A stretch of 64,000 nt of DNA, taken from contig DASWZV010000143.1 of the NCBI GenBank assembly GCA_036407095.1, forward strand, positions 248,001 to 312,000, written 5' to 3'. A program made the position numbers and the translations under genes. The first letter of the stretch is position 1. The number at the start of each line of letters is the position of its first letter. Positions 1-8,266 of the stretch are shown here, piece by piece. Below the pieces are notes generated by a model. That model did no database searches and was not told the DNA's origin. It saw nothing but the letters and a program-made list of their open reading frames with translations. Source of the stretch: Gp6-AA40 sp036407095. Its GTDB lineage: Bacteria > Acidobacteriota > Vicinamibacteria > Vicinamibacterales > UBA2999.

Positions 1-59
1 AGCCCGCCCAGCCGCAGCCTCCGGCGACGCCCACACCCGAGACAGATTCTCCCCGTTAG
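1..59 (+). CDS. 3' end of an upstream gene, Pro/Ala-rich tail
   Basis: The third frame is open from the window edge to a TAG at 57-59. It encodes a proline, alanine and threonine-rich tail ending ETDSPR. Such a tail would suit the low-complexity C-terminus of a gene lying mostly outside the window. Only 18 codons are visible, so the family cannot be named and the reading could be fortuitous. Confidence 0.4.
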   Translation, partial: PAQPQPPATPTPETDSPR

Positions 60-150
60 TCGTCAGTCACATGCACGAACACGAAGAATTCTTGAATTGC
101 TCAGTGAAGTTTGCGTTGTTCCCAGCCGAAACCGGTGGAGACGCATCCGC

Positions 151-972
151 ATGATCCACTACACGGACCAGATCTGGCGCCTCATGTCCGATATCGTCGG
201 CCGCGTGCCGACGCTGCAGTTCCTGGACATGGACAAGGTGCTCGTGTTTGCGCGCGCCGGTCGCATTCATGCCGAGGGGCCCTTTGCGACCTGCCACTGC
301 CTGTGCCTGCCTGACAGCGAGCCCGGCTATTACTACTGGCGCGATCGGCGTACGGGCCAGTTGACGCGACGGTCCGAGTGGTTCGTCACGAAGTCCCCGG
401 TCGTGAAAATCGGCAGCTCGACGATCGACTACATGGTGTCGTTCGCGCTGCCGCGTTTCTGCGACCAGCGGCTCTCGTCGTCCCGCAAGCAGGCTCACTA
501 CGCGGGATTCGACAACTGGATCACGAAGCTGGACACGATTGTCCACGAGCTGTACCACATCGATCCCGATCGCGCGGGCATCAGGCGCATGGAGCGCGCC
601 GACGGCACGGCGTCGGCCCACTGTCACGGCCAGCATTTCTTTCAGCAGGTCGTGGCGATGGTGAAGCAGTATCTCGACACCAATCCCGATCCCGACATCT
701 ACGACTTCCTGCGGCACGACTTCGACGGGCTGAGAGAACGTTTCGGTGGCGTGGTGGGCACGGCCTTCCGCGCGTTTCCCTCGTATCCGCAGCGCTACAC
801 GGAAACCGTCTTTCCACAACCGCCATCAGCCGACGTGGAGCATTGCCAGATCGAACCGATCAAGCCGACGCGTCTCGCAAAGACGTTCAACGAAGACGAT
901 CTGGTGGTGCGCGAGTTCCTGACGGACGCGTCGCGCCGGCTCGTTCGCAAAGGAGCGTTCCGCGCCGCCTGA
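151..972 (+). CDS. putative zinc metallopeptidase with HELYH motif
   Basis: A protein of about 273 residues. The ATG at 151 is preferred over an upstream in-frame TTG at 97 because GGTGGAG lies about 10 bases before it. A helix-like HELYHID segment near residues 132-138 fits the HExxH signature of zincin metallopeptidases, and an HGQHF segment about 25 residues later could supply a third ligand. There is no signal peptide, so it is probably cytoplasmic. The N-terminal half contains a Cys-His-Cys cluster (CHCLC) near residue 50, followed by an aromatic stretch. The substrate is unknown. It is convergent with the NlpC/P60 lipoprotein gene that ends only 5 bases away. The metalloprotease reading rests on the motif alone. 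Confidence 0.6.
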   Translation: MIHYTDQIWRLMSDIVGRVPTLQFLDMDKVLVFARAGRIHAEGPFATCHCLCLPDSEPGYYYWRDRRTGQLTRRSEWFVTKSPVVKIGSSTIDYMVSFALPRFCDQRLSSSRKQAHYAGFDNWITKLDTIVHELYHIDPDRAGIRRMERADGTASAHCHGQHFFQQVVAMVKQYLDTNPDPDIYDFLRHDFDGLRERFGGVVGTAFRAFPSYPQRYTETVFPQPPSADVEHCQIEPIKPTRLAKTFNEDDLVVREFLTDASRRLVRKGAFRAA

Positions 973-976
973 GGGC

Positions 977-1606
977 CTAATCAGCGCGCGTCGTGTCCGG
1001 CCGCGTCGTGTCCGACCCAGTGACGCGGCGCGCGCCAATCCAGCGCTTCGACCAGTACGAATTCGACAGCCGCTCGACCCGCACCACGCCGCGGGTGGCG
1101 GGCGCGTGGACGAACGCGTCGCCGCCGATCGCGATGCCGACGTGCGACGGTCCTTCGCTCACGGTATGGAAGAACACGAGATCACCCGGCTTGAGATGGC
1201 GGGCATCGATCTTCCGACCGGCAACGAACTGCTGCTTCACGTCGCGTGGCAGCGCCGAGCCGTGTTGCGCGAAGACCCATTGCACGAGACCGCTGCAATC
1301 GAACCCCTGTGAGGGTTCGCTTCCTCCCCTGTGATAGGGCGTGCCGCGCAGCGTGAGCGCGGTGGCGACGACTGCCCGCGCAATCGCCGGTGGGCGCAAG
1401 GGGACTTCCGCAGTCTCGGTCGTCGACTCCGACTCCGACGTCGCCTCAGGCGAATCCGGCGTCGATGGTGAGACGAGCGTTGATGGCGGAGCGGGCGCAC
1501 CGGGAAACGGTCTCGGCACGGGCGCGACCGTGCCGCCAGCCACACCGCGCGTCGCACACGCCGACGTTAGCAGTATCAACAGCAGAGCCTGTCGAGCCAT
1601 CGTCAC
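977..1606 (-). CDS. NlpC/P60 family lipoprotein (peptidoglycan endopeptidase)
   Basis: A 209-residue lipoprotein. A hydrophobic signal peptide ends in the lipobox LTSAC (Cys17). A Pro/Ser/Thr/Glu-rich linker to about residue 70 follows, then a C-terminal NlpC/P60 domain. The catalytic set is visible: Cys104 in GFDCSGLV, His155 in SHVGI and a third polar residue, His167, in FVHAP. The family cleaves peptide stems of peptidoglycan, usually the D-Glu-mDAP bond. The protein is probably anchored to an envelope membrane and acts in the periplasm. The very C-terminus carries a short TTRPD-type repeat. It stands alone, convergent with the metallopeptidase gene. Confidence 0.88.
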   Translation of the reverse strand: MTMARQALLLILLTSACATRGVAGGTVAPVPRPFPGAPAPPSTLVSPSTPDSPEATSESESTTETAEVPLRPPAIARAVVATALTLRGTPYHRGGSEPSQGFDCSGLVQWVFAQHGSALPRDVKQQFVAGRKIDARHLKPGDLVFFHTVSEGPSHVGIAIGGDAFVHAPATRGVVRVERLSNSYWSKRWIGARRVTGSDTTRPDTTRAD

Positions 1607-1686
1607 AGCATTGTATCGCCGTAACCCTTTCGTTGCTTACGTTTATGGCGTCATAACCTTGACAGTCCGGCCAGCCGTCCGGCATC

Positions 1687-2235
1687 ATGGTTTCGGAGTA
1701 TATGGAGCAGGCACTCCTTCTGAACGCGTCGTACGAGCCTCTGAAGGTCGTTCACTGGCAGAAGGCAATTACGCTTTGGTGCCAGGGAAAAGTGGAGGTG
1801 ATCGCGGAACACGACCGCGAGATAAGGACCGTCCGGTTCAGCTTCAAGCTTCCGTCGGTCATTCGCCTGCTTCGCTTCGTCAAGATCAAGCGCCGGTTCG
1901 ATTACGTCCCGTTCTCCCGCAACAACATCTATGCCCGTGACAATCACACCTGCCAATACTGTGCAGAAACGTTCCCGACCTCGGATCTGACATTCGATCA
2001 TGTCGTGCCGGTCGCGCAAGGCGGCCGCAAGGACTGGGAGAACATTGTCACGTGCTGCATCGGCTGTAATCGCCAGAAGGGCGGACGGACGCCGGCTGAG
2101 GCGGGCATGCGGCTCTTGAAGGCGCCGCGACGTCCGGATTCGGCACCGGCCATCCGGATTACGATCGAGCTGCGCTACGCGCCGGAGAGCTGGCGTGATT
2201 ATTTGTACTGGAACGCCGAGCTCGACGACACGTAA
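1687..2235 (+). CDS. HNH endonuclease family protein
   Basis: A 182-residue protein with a C-terminal HNH fold. CQYC and CIGC provide zinc-binding CxxC pairs, with FDHVVP (first His) and the N of WENIV between them. The N-terminal half (LLNASYEPLKVV...) matches the conserved N-domain of stand-alone bacterial HNH nucleases that are widespread and not tied to restriction or phage. The true start may be the ATG at 1702, because the family normally begins MEQ/LLLNASYEPL; GGAG at 1695 sits rather close to that codon. The biological role is unknown and general DNA metabolism is only an inference. Confidence 0.85.
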   Translation: MVSEYMEQALLLNASYEPLKVVHWQKAITLWCQGKVEVIAEHDREIRTVRFSFKLPSVIRLLRFVKIKRRFDYVPFSRNNIYARDNHTCQYCAETFPTSDLTFDHVVPVAQGGRKDWENIVTCCIGCNRQKGGRTPAEAGMRLLKAPRRPDSAPAIRITIELRYAPESWRDYLYWNAELDDT

Positions 2236-2298
2236 GAACTCGAGGCTCAAAACTCGAGACGTCCTGGCTTTGAGTTCGAGTCCTGAGTGCTGGGTTCG
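2234..2298. repeat. inverted element of reiterated AACTCGAG-like words
   Basis: The left half contains AACTCGAG twice, separated by GCTCAA. The right half read on the minus strand again gives ACTCGAACTCAA-like words. The element fills the gap between the HNH gene and the TIG/propeller gene. It has the same architecture as the elements at 5071, 51092, 52954 and 56111, with a different word. Confidence 0.5.
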
Positions 2299-2303
2299 CC
2301 TTG

Positions 2304-3287
2304 ATGTTCTCGCCCACGATTTCGTCCGTGAGTCCGTTTCGCTCTGTCGAGGGCGGCCGAGTGACGCTCGGTGGTCGTGGGTTTCCCGTCGATCGCCTTC
2401 CTGAAGTGACCGTCGGCGACCAGCCGGCGCTGGTCATGTTCGCCTCGAGCGAACGCATCGTCATCGCGCTTCCATCCGATCTGGAGAGCGGACGGGCTCC
2501 AATTCGCATCGATGGTGTGCCTGGAGAGGCGGCGTATGTGACGGTCGGCGGGGCCTGGGCCACCGGCCTGCACCAGGTCGACAATCCGGTGTTCGATGGA
2601 GATGGCAACCTGTTCGTCACCTACAGCGGGTCGCGCGGGCAGACCGCGCCGGTGTCGATTTTCCGGGTGACGCGAGAGGGGACGCGCGAGCCGTTTGTCA
2701 CCGGCATCGTGAACCCGACGTCGATGACGATGGGCCCCGACGATCAGCTGTATGTGTCGAGCCGTTTCGAAGGTGTTGTGTACCGCGTGAAGTCCGACGG
2801 CACGCACGAACAGGTGGCCTCGGATCTCGGCGTCGCATGCGGGCTTGCCTTCGACGATCAGGGTCTGTTGTACGTGGGCGACCGATCCGGGACGATCTTC
2901 CGCATTCAGGATGCGAAGGTGGATTCTTTCGCGACGCTGCCGCCGAGCGTTGCGGCGTTTCATCTTGCCTTCAGTCCGGGCGGTGATCTGTTCGTGAGCG
3001 CGCCGACGCTCGGTTCCTACGATCACATCTATCGCATCGGCCGCGATGGCAGCGTGCGTTCGCTGCTCACGCCATTCGGCCGGCCGCAGGGGCTGGCGTT
3101 CTCACCGGCCGACGGCGTGCTGCACGTGATCGACGCGCTTGCTGGAGCAGGCGGGCTCTATCGACTTCCGGATCTCGATGGCGAGCCGCAGCTGGTGGCG
3201 TCGGGCAGCGGCTTCATCGGCGTTGCCTTCGGTCCATCCGGCGAGATGGCGCTCGCATCGGGGGATACTGCGTATCGGTTCGAATGA
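2304..3287 (+). CDS. TIG/IPT domain plus beta-propeller (NHL/SMP-30-like) protein
   Basis: A protein of about 327 residues. Residues 4-80 look like an IPT/TIG immunoglobulin-like domain (I-SV-P, GG.VTL.G.GF). The rest is a beta-propeller with repeated blades of the type DG-LFVTYSGSRG, DDQLYVSS and DQGLLYVGDRSG, as in SMP-30/gluconolactonase or NHL proteins. No signal peptide is evident, which is odd for a TIG-propeller protein. A TTG at 2301 lies directly before the ATG used here, and no strong ribosome-binding site is seen for either. An enzymatic or binding role cannot be decided from sequence. Confidence 0.75.
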   Translation: MFSPTISSVSPFRSVEGGRVTLGGRGFPVDRLPEVTVGDQPALVMFASSERIVIALPSDLESGRAPIRIDGVPGEAAYVTVGGAWATGLHQVDNPVFDGDGNLFVTYSGSRGQTAPVSIFRVTREGTREPFVTGIVNPTSMTMGPDDQLYVSSRFEGVVYRVKSDGTHEQVASDLGVACGLAFDDQGLLYVGDRSGTIFRIQDAKVDSFATLPPSVAAFHLAFSPGGDLFVSAPTLGSYDHIYRIGRDGSVRSLLTPFGRPQGLAFSPADGVLHVIDALAGAGGLYRLPDLDGEPQLVASGSGFIGVAFGPSGEMALASGDTAYRFE

Positions 3288-3310
3288 AGGGCCGCCTGAA
3301 GGCGGCCTTC
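3287..3310. terminator. bidirectional hairpin, TGAA loop (GGCCGCC stem)
   Basis: GGCCGCC-TGAA-GGCGGCC, extended by AAG/CTT, lies exactly between the convergent propeller and cytochrome P460 genes. It probably terminates both transcripts. It is one of eight hairpins in the window with this loop. Confidence 0.65.
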
Positions 3311-3311
3311 A

Positions 3312-3899
3312 TCAGAATCCTGGCTTCACCGTTTTCATCTTGCGCGCAACGTCCAGGAGCGTCGGATAGAACTGCACGAACGTCCGTTCGACCGCCGTGT
3401 TCTTGGTGTGGCACTCCACGCAGCCCGCGTCCACGGGAAGAGGTGCGGCCGAATCGGTGATCGAGGCCCCGCGGCCGAATTTGAAGAATGCCCATCCATC
3501 CGGGAACCTGGAGTCCTTCACCTCGGCCTCGAGTCCGACGAGCAGCGTCTGAAAACGTCCGCCCTTGTTGATCGATCCTTCACCGCTCGACGCGCGGAAC
3601 TCCAGGACGAAGGTCGTCTTGTCGGGCCATTTCCCTGTCTTCATGAACTCGCGGTACGACGAGGGATTCACGAACACGTTGCCGAAGCCGGGCGCGTTCT
3701 GCGAACGCGGCACCGGGTTGTAATCCATGCCGAGCCCCGAGCTGAGGAAGATCCATTCCCGGTAATCAGCCGGCCGTATCAGGCTCGAGCCGTTCGCATA
3801 ATGCGGGGCCTCACTCTGTTGCTGTCCGGCATCGACTGCCACCGAGGTGATCGCCACCGCGAAAGCCAGAGTCGCGATCGTGAATGACAAGGTCTTCAT
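3312..3899 (-). CDS. cytochrome P460 family periplasmic protein
   Basis: A 195-residue protein. The start at 3899 is fixed by a perfect AGGAGG eight bases upstream. A signal peptide (MKTLSFTIATLAFAVAITSV...) is followed by a cytochrome P460 domain and a C-terminal CVECH (CxxCH) haem-attachment motif. Family members are periplasmic c-type cytochromes with a modified haem, implicated in hydroxylamine or NO oxidation in nitrifiers. In heterotrophs the function is unclear. The gene lies 51 bases downstream of a GlxA-type AraC regulator on the same strand, so the two may be co-transcribed. Confidence 0.87.
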   Translation of the reverse strand: MKTLSFTIATLAFAVAITSVAVDAGQQQSEAPHYANGSSLIRPADYREWIFLSSGLGMDYNPVPRSQNAPGFGNVFVNPSSYREFMKTGKWPDKTTFVLEFRASSGEGSINKGGRFQTLLVGLEAEVKDSRFPDGWAFFKFGRGASITDSAAPLPVDAGCVECHTKNTAVERTFVQFYPTLLDVARKMKTVKPGF

Positions 3900-3950
3900 G
3901 TCAGCGTTCCTCCTGATCACCGCCGGCTGAAGCCGGACACGACGTCTGTT

Positions 3951-5006
3951 TCAGTGCACCGCTTGATTGGCGAAGCAGGCACGGTACGCGCTGGGCGACA
4001 CACGGACCGTTCGTCTGAACGCGCGGCGCATCGCCTCGGGACTTCCGAAACCGCACACGGCCGCGACGATGTCGACGCAGTCGGTCGACTCTTCGAGCCG
4101 TCGCCGGCCAGCCTCGACGCGAAGCCGTTCGACGAAACGGGCGGGCGTCGTTCCGACCTCCGCGGCGAAGACGCGGGCGAAATGACGAGGGCTCATCGCC
4201 ACGCGTTCGGCCAGAGCGGCCACAGAGAGGTCGTCGGCGAGATGATCGGCCATCCACCGCTGGAGATCACGGAGCGGCTCGCGATCGGCGGATTGAACCG
4301 ACAACTGCGCGCTGAACTGCGATTGTCCGCCGGGCCGTCGAAGGAAGAGCACGAGCTGACGCGCGACCTCGAGTGCAACCTGATGACCGTGATCTTCTTC
4401 GACCATCGCGAGGGCCAGGTCCATGCCGGTGGTGACGCCGGCCGATGTGTAGATGTGGCCGTCGCGCACGAAGATCGGATCGGGATCGATGGCCACCTTC
4501 GCGTGCTGCTTCGACAGCGTGTCGCACCACGCCCAGTGCGTGGTCGCGCGCCGGCCGTCGAGCAGTCCGGCGGCTGCCAGCACGAACGTTCCGGTGCAGA
4601 CCGATCCCAGCCGGCGGACGCGTGGGGCGGCGCGGCGAAGACACGCGAGCAGCGCCTGGTCGCGCGATGCGGCCTGCGAGCCCCTGCCACCGGCGACGAG
4701 CAGCGTGTCGATGCCCGTCCTCACGTCGCGGTAGCCAAGATCGGCAACGAGCTTCAACCCCGATGATGTCGGCAGCGGACCGGGCTGCGGACCTGCCAGC
4801 TCGATGGTGTACGCGAGTTCCGTGCGATGGCCCTGCTCCACGAGCCAGCGTGCCGTCCGGCCGAACACCTCGAGCGGGCCGGTGACATCGAGGACCTGAA
4901 CGTCGGGGAACGCGGCAATCACGATGCGTCGCGGCGGGGTATCGATGTGTGCGTGCTGATCGTTCACCCGCGCGCCGCGGCGCGTGTTCGAGCTGGGGCG
5001 TGCCAT
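3951..5006 (-). CDS. GlxA family transcriptional regulator (DJ-1/PfpI + AraC HTH)
   Basis: A 351-residue protein. Residues about 25-195 form a DJ-1/PfpI glutamine-amidotransferase-like domain, with the nucleophile-elbow segment GSVCTGTFVLAAAGLLDG and the following TTHWAW. The C-terminal ~100 residues are an AraC-type double helix-turn-helix (SVAALAERVAMSPRHFARVF and a second GFGSPEAMRRAFRR motif). Family members sense small ligands and usually activate adjacent genes. The downstream cytochrome P460 gene is the nearest candidate target. The first 14 residues are basic and may be extra: a later start at the second codon cluster (VNDQHAH) cannot be excluded. Confidence 0.87.
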   Translation of the reverse strand: MARPSSNTRRGARVNDQHAHIDTPPRRIVIAAFPDVQVLDVTGPLEVFGRTARWLVEQGHRTELAYTIELAGPQPGPLPTSSGLKLVADLGYRDVRTGIDTLLVAGGRGSQAASRDQALLACLRRAAPRVRRLGSVCTGTFVLAAAGLLDGRRATTHWAWCDTLSKQHAKVAIDPDPIFVRDGHIYTSAGVTTGMDLALAMVEEDHGHQVALEVARQLVLFLRRPGGQSQFSAQLSVQSADREPLRDLQRWMADHLADDLSVAALAERVAMSPRHFARVFAAEVGTTPARFVERLRVEAGRRRLEESTDCVDIVAAVCGFGSPEAMRRAFRRTVRVSPSAYRACFANQAVH

Positions 5007-5070
5007 GACCAGAGCTTGGCGCGCCTTGTCGCTGTTGACAAGGACATTGTGCCCACCAAAGCTGCCAACA

Positions 5071-5162
5071 AGCAGGGCCCAGGGCTCAGGCCTCAGGCCT
5101 CAGAAGAACGGGCCTGAGGCCTTGCCCAGCACTGAGGCCCGAGGCCCGGGCCCTGAGGCCTG
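5071..5162. repeat. inverted element of reiterated CAGGCCT words, copy 1
   Basis: The left arm begins AGCAGGGCCCAGGGCTCAGG and continues with CCTCAGGCCTCAG. The right arm, on the other strand, begins AGCAGGCCTCAGGGCCC and repeats the same vocabulary. It occupies the promoter side of the amino-acid permease gene. A close relative with the same words lies at 56111-56199. Confidence 0.7.
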
Positions 5163-5176
5163 CTACTCTTTTGCGC

Positions 5177-6670
5177 ATGTCGCAATTGTTTGCGCGCAAA
5201 CGCATCGAAGCGGCGCTGGCCGAGAGTACGCAGTCGCTCAAGCGTGTCCTCGGCGCCGGCGATCTGATGATGCTGTCGATTGGCGCCGTGATCGGCGCGG
5301 GCATCTTCTCGTCGATCGGCACGGCGGCGGCCGGCGAGATCCGTCCGGACGGCGAAATCATCCGAGCGGGCGCGGGACCCGCGCTGGTCCTGTCGTTCAT
5401 CCTGCTCGGCGTCGTGTGCGGCCTCGCAGCCCTCTGCTACGCGGAGCTCTCGGCGATGATTCCGCAGGCGGGGAGTGCCTACGCGTACTCGTATGCCACG
5501 CTCGGCGAGCTGGTCGCCTGGATCATCGGCTGGGATCTCATCCTCGAGTACGCGATTGGCAACATCGCCGTGGCGGTCGCGTGGGGCGGCTACTTCACGT
5601 CGCTTCTGAGCGGTTTCGGCATCACATTTCCCGGCTGGCTGACGCACGGGTATCGAAGCGTGATGCTCAGCGCCGATCCTTCAGTCCGGGCGCTGCTCGA
5701 CACCGCGCCGCAGATCTCCGGCGTGCCGCTGCTCGTCAACATCCCGGCGTTTGCGATCGTGATGGTCATCACGTGGGTGCTGCTGCTCGGCGTCAAAGAG
5801 AGCGCGCGTGCCAACAACATCATGGTCGTCGTCAAGCTGCTCGTGCTCGGCTTGTTCGTGGTGGTCGGGGTGATGCACATCGACGCCGCGAACTACGTGC
5901 CCTTTGCGCCCAACGGGTGGCGAGGCATTCATCAAGGGGCCGCGATCGTGTTCTTCGCCTACATCGGGTTCGATGCGATCTCGACCGCCGCCGAGGAAAC
6001 GCGCAACCCGCAGCGGAATCTCCCCATCGGCATCCTCGGCGGACTTGCCGTGTGCACGCTGATCTACGTCATCGTCGGGGCGGTGGCGACCGGCATCGTG
6101 CCCTACACGCAGCTCAAGGCGTCCGATCCGCTGGCGAAGGCGCTCGACGTCGCCGGGCTGCAGACGGTGGGCTGGATCGTGTCGTTTGGCGCAGTCGTCT
6201 CGCTCACGGCGGTGCTGCTGGTGTTCCAGTACGGTCAGCCCCGCATCTTCTTCGCGATGGCTCGCGATGGGCTGCTGCCGCAGTGGGCCGCACACCTCAG
6301 CGCCCGCAAGGTTCCGCACGTGACGACGTGGATTACCGGCCTGGTCGTGGCGCTCGGCGCGCTGCTCGCCGACGAGAACGAGATCTACGACCTGACGAAC
6401 ATCGGGACGCTGTCGGCGTTTGCGATCGTCTGCGTGGGTGTGCTGGTGCTGCGCTACACCGATCCGGATCGACCGCGTCCGTTCCGAGTCCCCTTGGTGT
6501 GGCCCGTCTCGGTTCTTGGCGCGCTCGCCTGTCTCTACACGATGTACGGGCTGCCGCGGACCGCGTGGGAGCGTTTCGGCATCTGGCTCGCGATCGGGGC
6601 GGTCTTCTATTTCAGCTACGGCTATCGCCATTCTCTGATGCGAGCGAACAGTCGTAGTGTCCGGACGTAG
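5177..6670 (+). CDS. APC superfamily cationic amino-acid permease
   Basis: A protein of about 497 residues with roughly 12 or more hydrophobic segments, in the inner membrane. The conserved first-helix signature GAVIGAGIF of APC transporters is present near residue 38. The overall pattern (long TM2 loop, EYAIGN, FFAYIGFDAISTAAEETRNPQRNLP) matches the cationic amino-acid transporter (CAT/YfnA-like) branch, which takes up amino acids by proton symport or exchange. A TTG at 5171 precedes the ATG chosen. The gene starts 14 bases after a palindromic word-repeat element, which may affect its expression. Confidence 0.87.
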   Translation: MSQLFARKRIEAALAESTQSLKRVLGAGDLMMLSIGAVIGAGIFSSIGTAAAGEIRPDGEIIRAGAGPALVLSFILLGVVCGLAALCYAELSAMIPQAGSAYAYSYATLGELVAWIIGWDLILEYAIGNIAVAVAWGGYFTSLLSGFGITFPGWLTHGYRSVMLSADPSVRALLDTAPQISGVPLLVNIPAFAIVMVITWVLLLGVKESARANNIMVVVKLLVLGLFVVVGVMHIDAANYVPFAPNGWRGIHQGAAIVFFAYIGFDAISTAAEETRNPQRNLPIGILGGLAVCTLIYVIVGAVATGIVPYTQLKASDPLAKALDVAGLQTVGWIVSFGAVVSLTAVLLVFQYGQPRIFFAMARDGLLPQWAAHLSARKVPHVTTWITGLVVALGALLADENEIYDLTNIGTLSAFAIVCVGVLVLRYTDPDRPRPFRVPLVWPVSVLGALACLYTMYGLPRTAWERFGIWLAIGAVFYFSYGYRHSLMRANSRSVRT

Positions 6671-6681
6671 TCCGGACGTGT

Positions 6682-6701
6682 GGGCCGGCTGAAGCCGGCC
6701 C
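6682..6701. terminator. bidirectional hairpin, TGAA loop (GGGCCGGC stem)
   Basis: GGGCCGGC-TGAA-GCCGGCCC lies in the 45-base gap between convergent genes and is preceded by two tandem GTCCGGAC palindromes. It is a likely two-way terminator and a member of the TGAA hairpin family. Confidence 0.65.
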
Positions 6702-6715
6702 CTACGACTGCCGCG

Positions 6716-8224
6716 TCATGGACAGCTCGGCGTGTCGCGCGCGCGGTCGGCGGGCAGCCACACGACGACGGCACGGTCGTTGATCTTCCACGTTCGCTCG
6801 ACGAAACCGCGTGCCCGGAGGTCCGCCGCGAGACCTGGCCATGCACTGGTGAACGCGCCTGCGCCGTCGAGCATGACCGCAAGCGACACCTGCTCGCGCG
6901 CGAGGATCGCCGCGGCGCGATCGACCTCTGACGCGCTCGTGTAATACCCACCGAACCACGACGGCAGCCCCGCGGCAAACGCGCGTCGCGCCAGCACCGG
7001 AATCTGTGGCGCGAACCCGCTGACGAGCACCCGATCGGTCGCCGGTGTGCACGCTGCGAGGTAGTCCACGAGCGGCAGCAGCTCGAGATCGGGAACCGCT
7101 GCGGGCGTCGCATGGTGAAGGTTCGACGCGATCATCTGCGCACGGCGCACGATCCGGCCTGGCGTCGGCGCGCGGTAGCCTTGTCGTCGCATCGGCACAA
7201 CGGTCACAGCGATGACGGTACCAATGACAGCAGCGACGGCGATCGCGCGGACGAGTGTCCGTGGCGCACGGCCGGCGATCGACGCGAGCAGCACCACCGT
7301 GAGCGATGCGACATCGGGCAGCCGCGCCGTGATCACGTCCCGCAGGAACACGATGTCGAGCGCCATCGCCATGGTGCCGGCGAACACGACATGTGAGAGC
7401 GTGAGCCCGGGTGTCTGCGCGTCGTGGGTGATCCTACCCGGTTGAAGCCGCGCGAGCCCGATCGCGACGACCGGTATCACGATGATGATGAGGAGGAGGG
7501 CGACGTTGTCGGGCCTCCCCGTCCGCTGCGCCTCGATGGCGACAAAGCGCGACGCTGATGCGAGGTAGAAGCCCAAGCCGGCGGCCCATTGCACGTACGC
7601 GGCCCACGGAATCAGGCAGGCGACGCACCACGCGACGTATTCGAGTGCGCGGCGTCTCGCGAGCGGCAGCGACCCGGCGTGCTCGTAGAAGATCAGCACC
7701 AGCGTCGGTGCCCCGATGTAGACGGCGAAGTCGTGACGCCACAGAAACGCGAGCGCGGTCCAGGCACCGAGGACCGCGAGCCGTCCAGTCGATGGGCGAT
7801 CCACGTAGCGCCACCCGAGCCAGACGGCGACGGCCGGAATCAGCAGCTTCGCCGCGTTGTAGAGACGCGGGTACGACGCGAGCGCCAGGCCGACTGCGGC
7901 GAGCGCGATGAGGTCGCTTCCAGACGCGCGCCGTGCCAGCACATAGGTCACGCTCGCCGCCAGCGCGAGGATCGACACGGCGAGCGCGACTTCGGTGAGC
8001 AGCGACGGTCCGGCGACGATCGCCGCACCAGCCGACATCACGTAGGCGAGCGGCTGACCGGGATCGAAGAAGTCGCGCACCGGCCAGGCGCCATGCAGCA
8101 CCTGATGGGCGCGTGCCAGCGACACGAAATGGTCGTTTTCGAGTGCGCCGGTCGTCAGAAACCGGAATGCCCATGCCGCGCAGAAAACGGCGATCGGGGC
8201 TCCTCGGTTCCGCAAGCGGCGCAT
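6716..8224 (-). CDS. polytopic membrane protein, glycosyltransferase-like (GT-C type)
   Basis: A protein of about 502 residues if started at MRRLRNRGAP (8224). The N-terminal two-thirds hold about nine to ten hydrophobic helices and the last ~120 residues form a soluble domain. An acidic-aromatic cluster after the first helix (ALENDHFVSLARAHQVLHGAWPVRDFFDPGQPL, in part) resembles the first periplasmic loop of GT-C or ArnT/PMT-like enzymes, where an Asp is catalytic. Such enzymes use lipid-linked sugars. The acceptor is unknown. It is divergent from uvrA across about 40 bases. The family call is tentative. Confidence 0.55.
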   Translation of the reverse strand: MRRLRNRGAPIAVFCAAWAFRFLTTGALENDHFVSLARAHQVLHGAWPVRDFFDPGQPLAYVMSAGAAIVAGPSLLTEVALAVSILALAASVTYVLARRASGSDLIALAAVGLALASYPRLYNAAKLLIPAVAVWLGWRYVDRPSTGRLAVLGAWTALAFLWRHDFAVYIGAPTLVLIFYEHAGSLPLARRRALEYVAWCVACLIPWAAYVQWAAGLGFYLASASRFVAIEAQRTGRPDNVALLLIIIVIPVVAIGLARLQPGRITHDAQTPGLTLSHVVFAGTMAMALDIVFLRDVITARLPDVASLTVVLLASIAGRAPRTLVRAIAVAAVIGTVIAVTVVPMRRQGYRAPTPGRIVRRAQMIASNLHHATPAAVPDLELLPLVDYLAACTPATDRVLVSGFAPQIPVLARRAFAAGLPSWFGGYYTSASEVDRAAAILAREQVSLAVMLDGAGAFTSAWPGLAADLRARGFVERTWKINDRAVVVWLPADRARDTPSCP

Positions 8225-8266
8225 GGTAACATGGTGGTTTCGAGTTCCGACGAAATTCCTGACTGT

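Noticed and set aside
1687..2235. HNH gene as part of a restriction or phage module
   Set aside because: The protein belongs to the widespread stand-alone HNH family with a conserved N-domain, and no methylase, terminase or phage gene is adjacent.
5171..6657. Long alternative frames overlapping the amino-acid permease on both strands
   Set aside because: Only the frame ending at 6670 encodes transmembrane helices and APC motifs.
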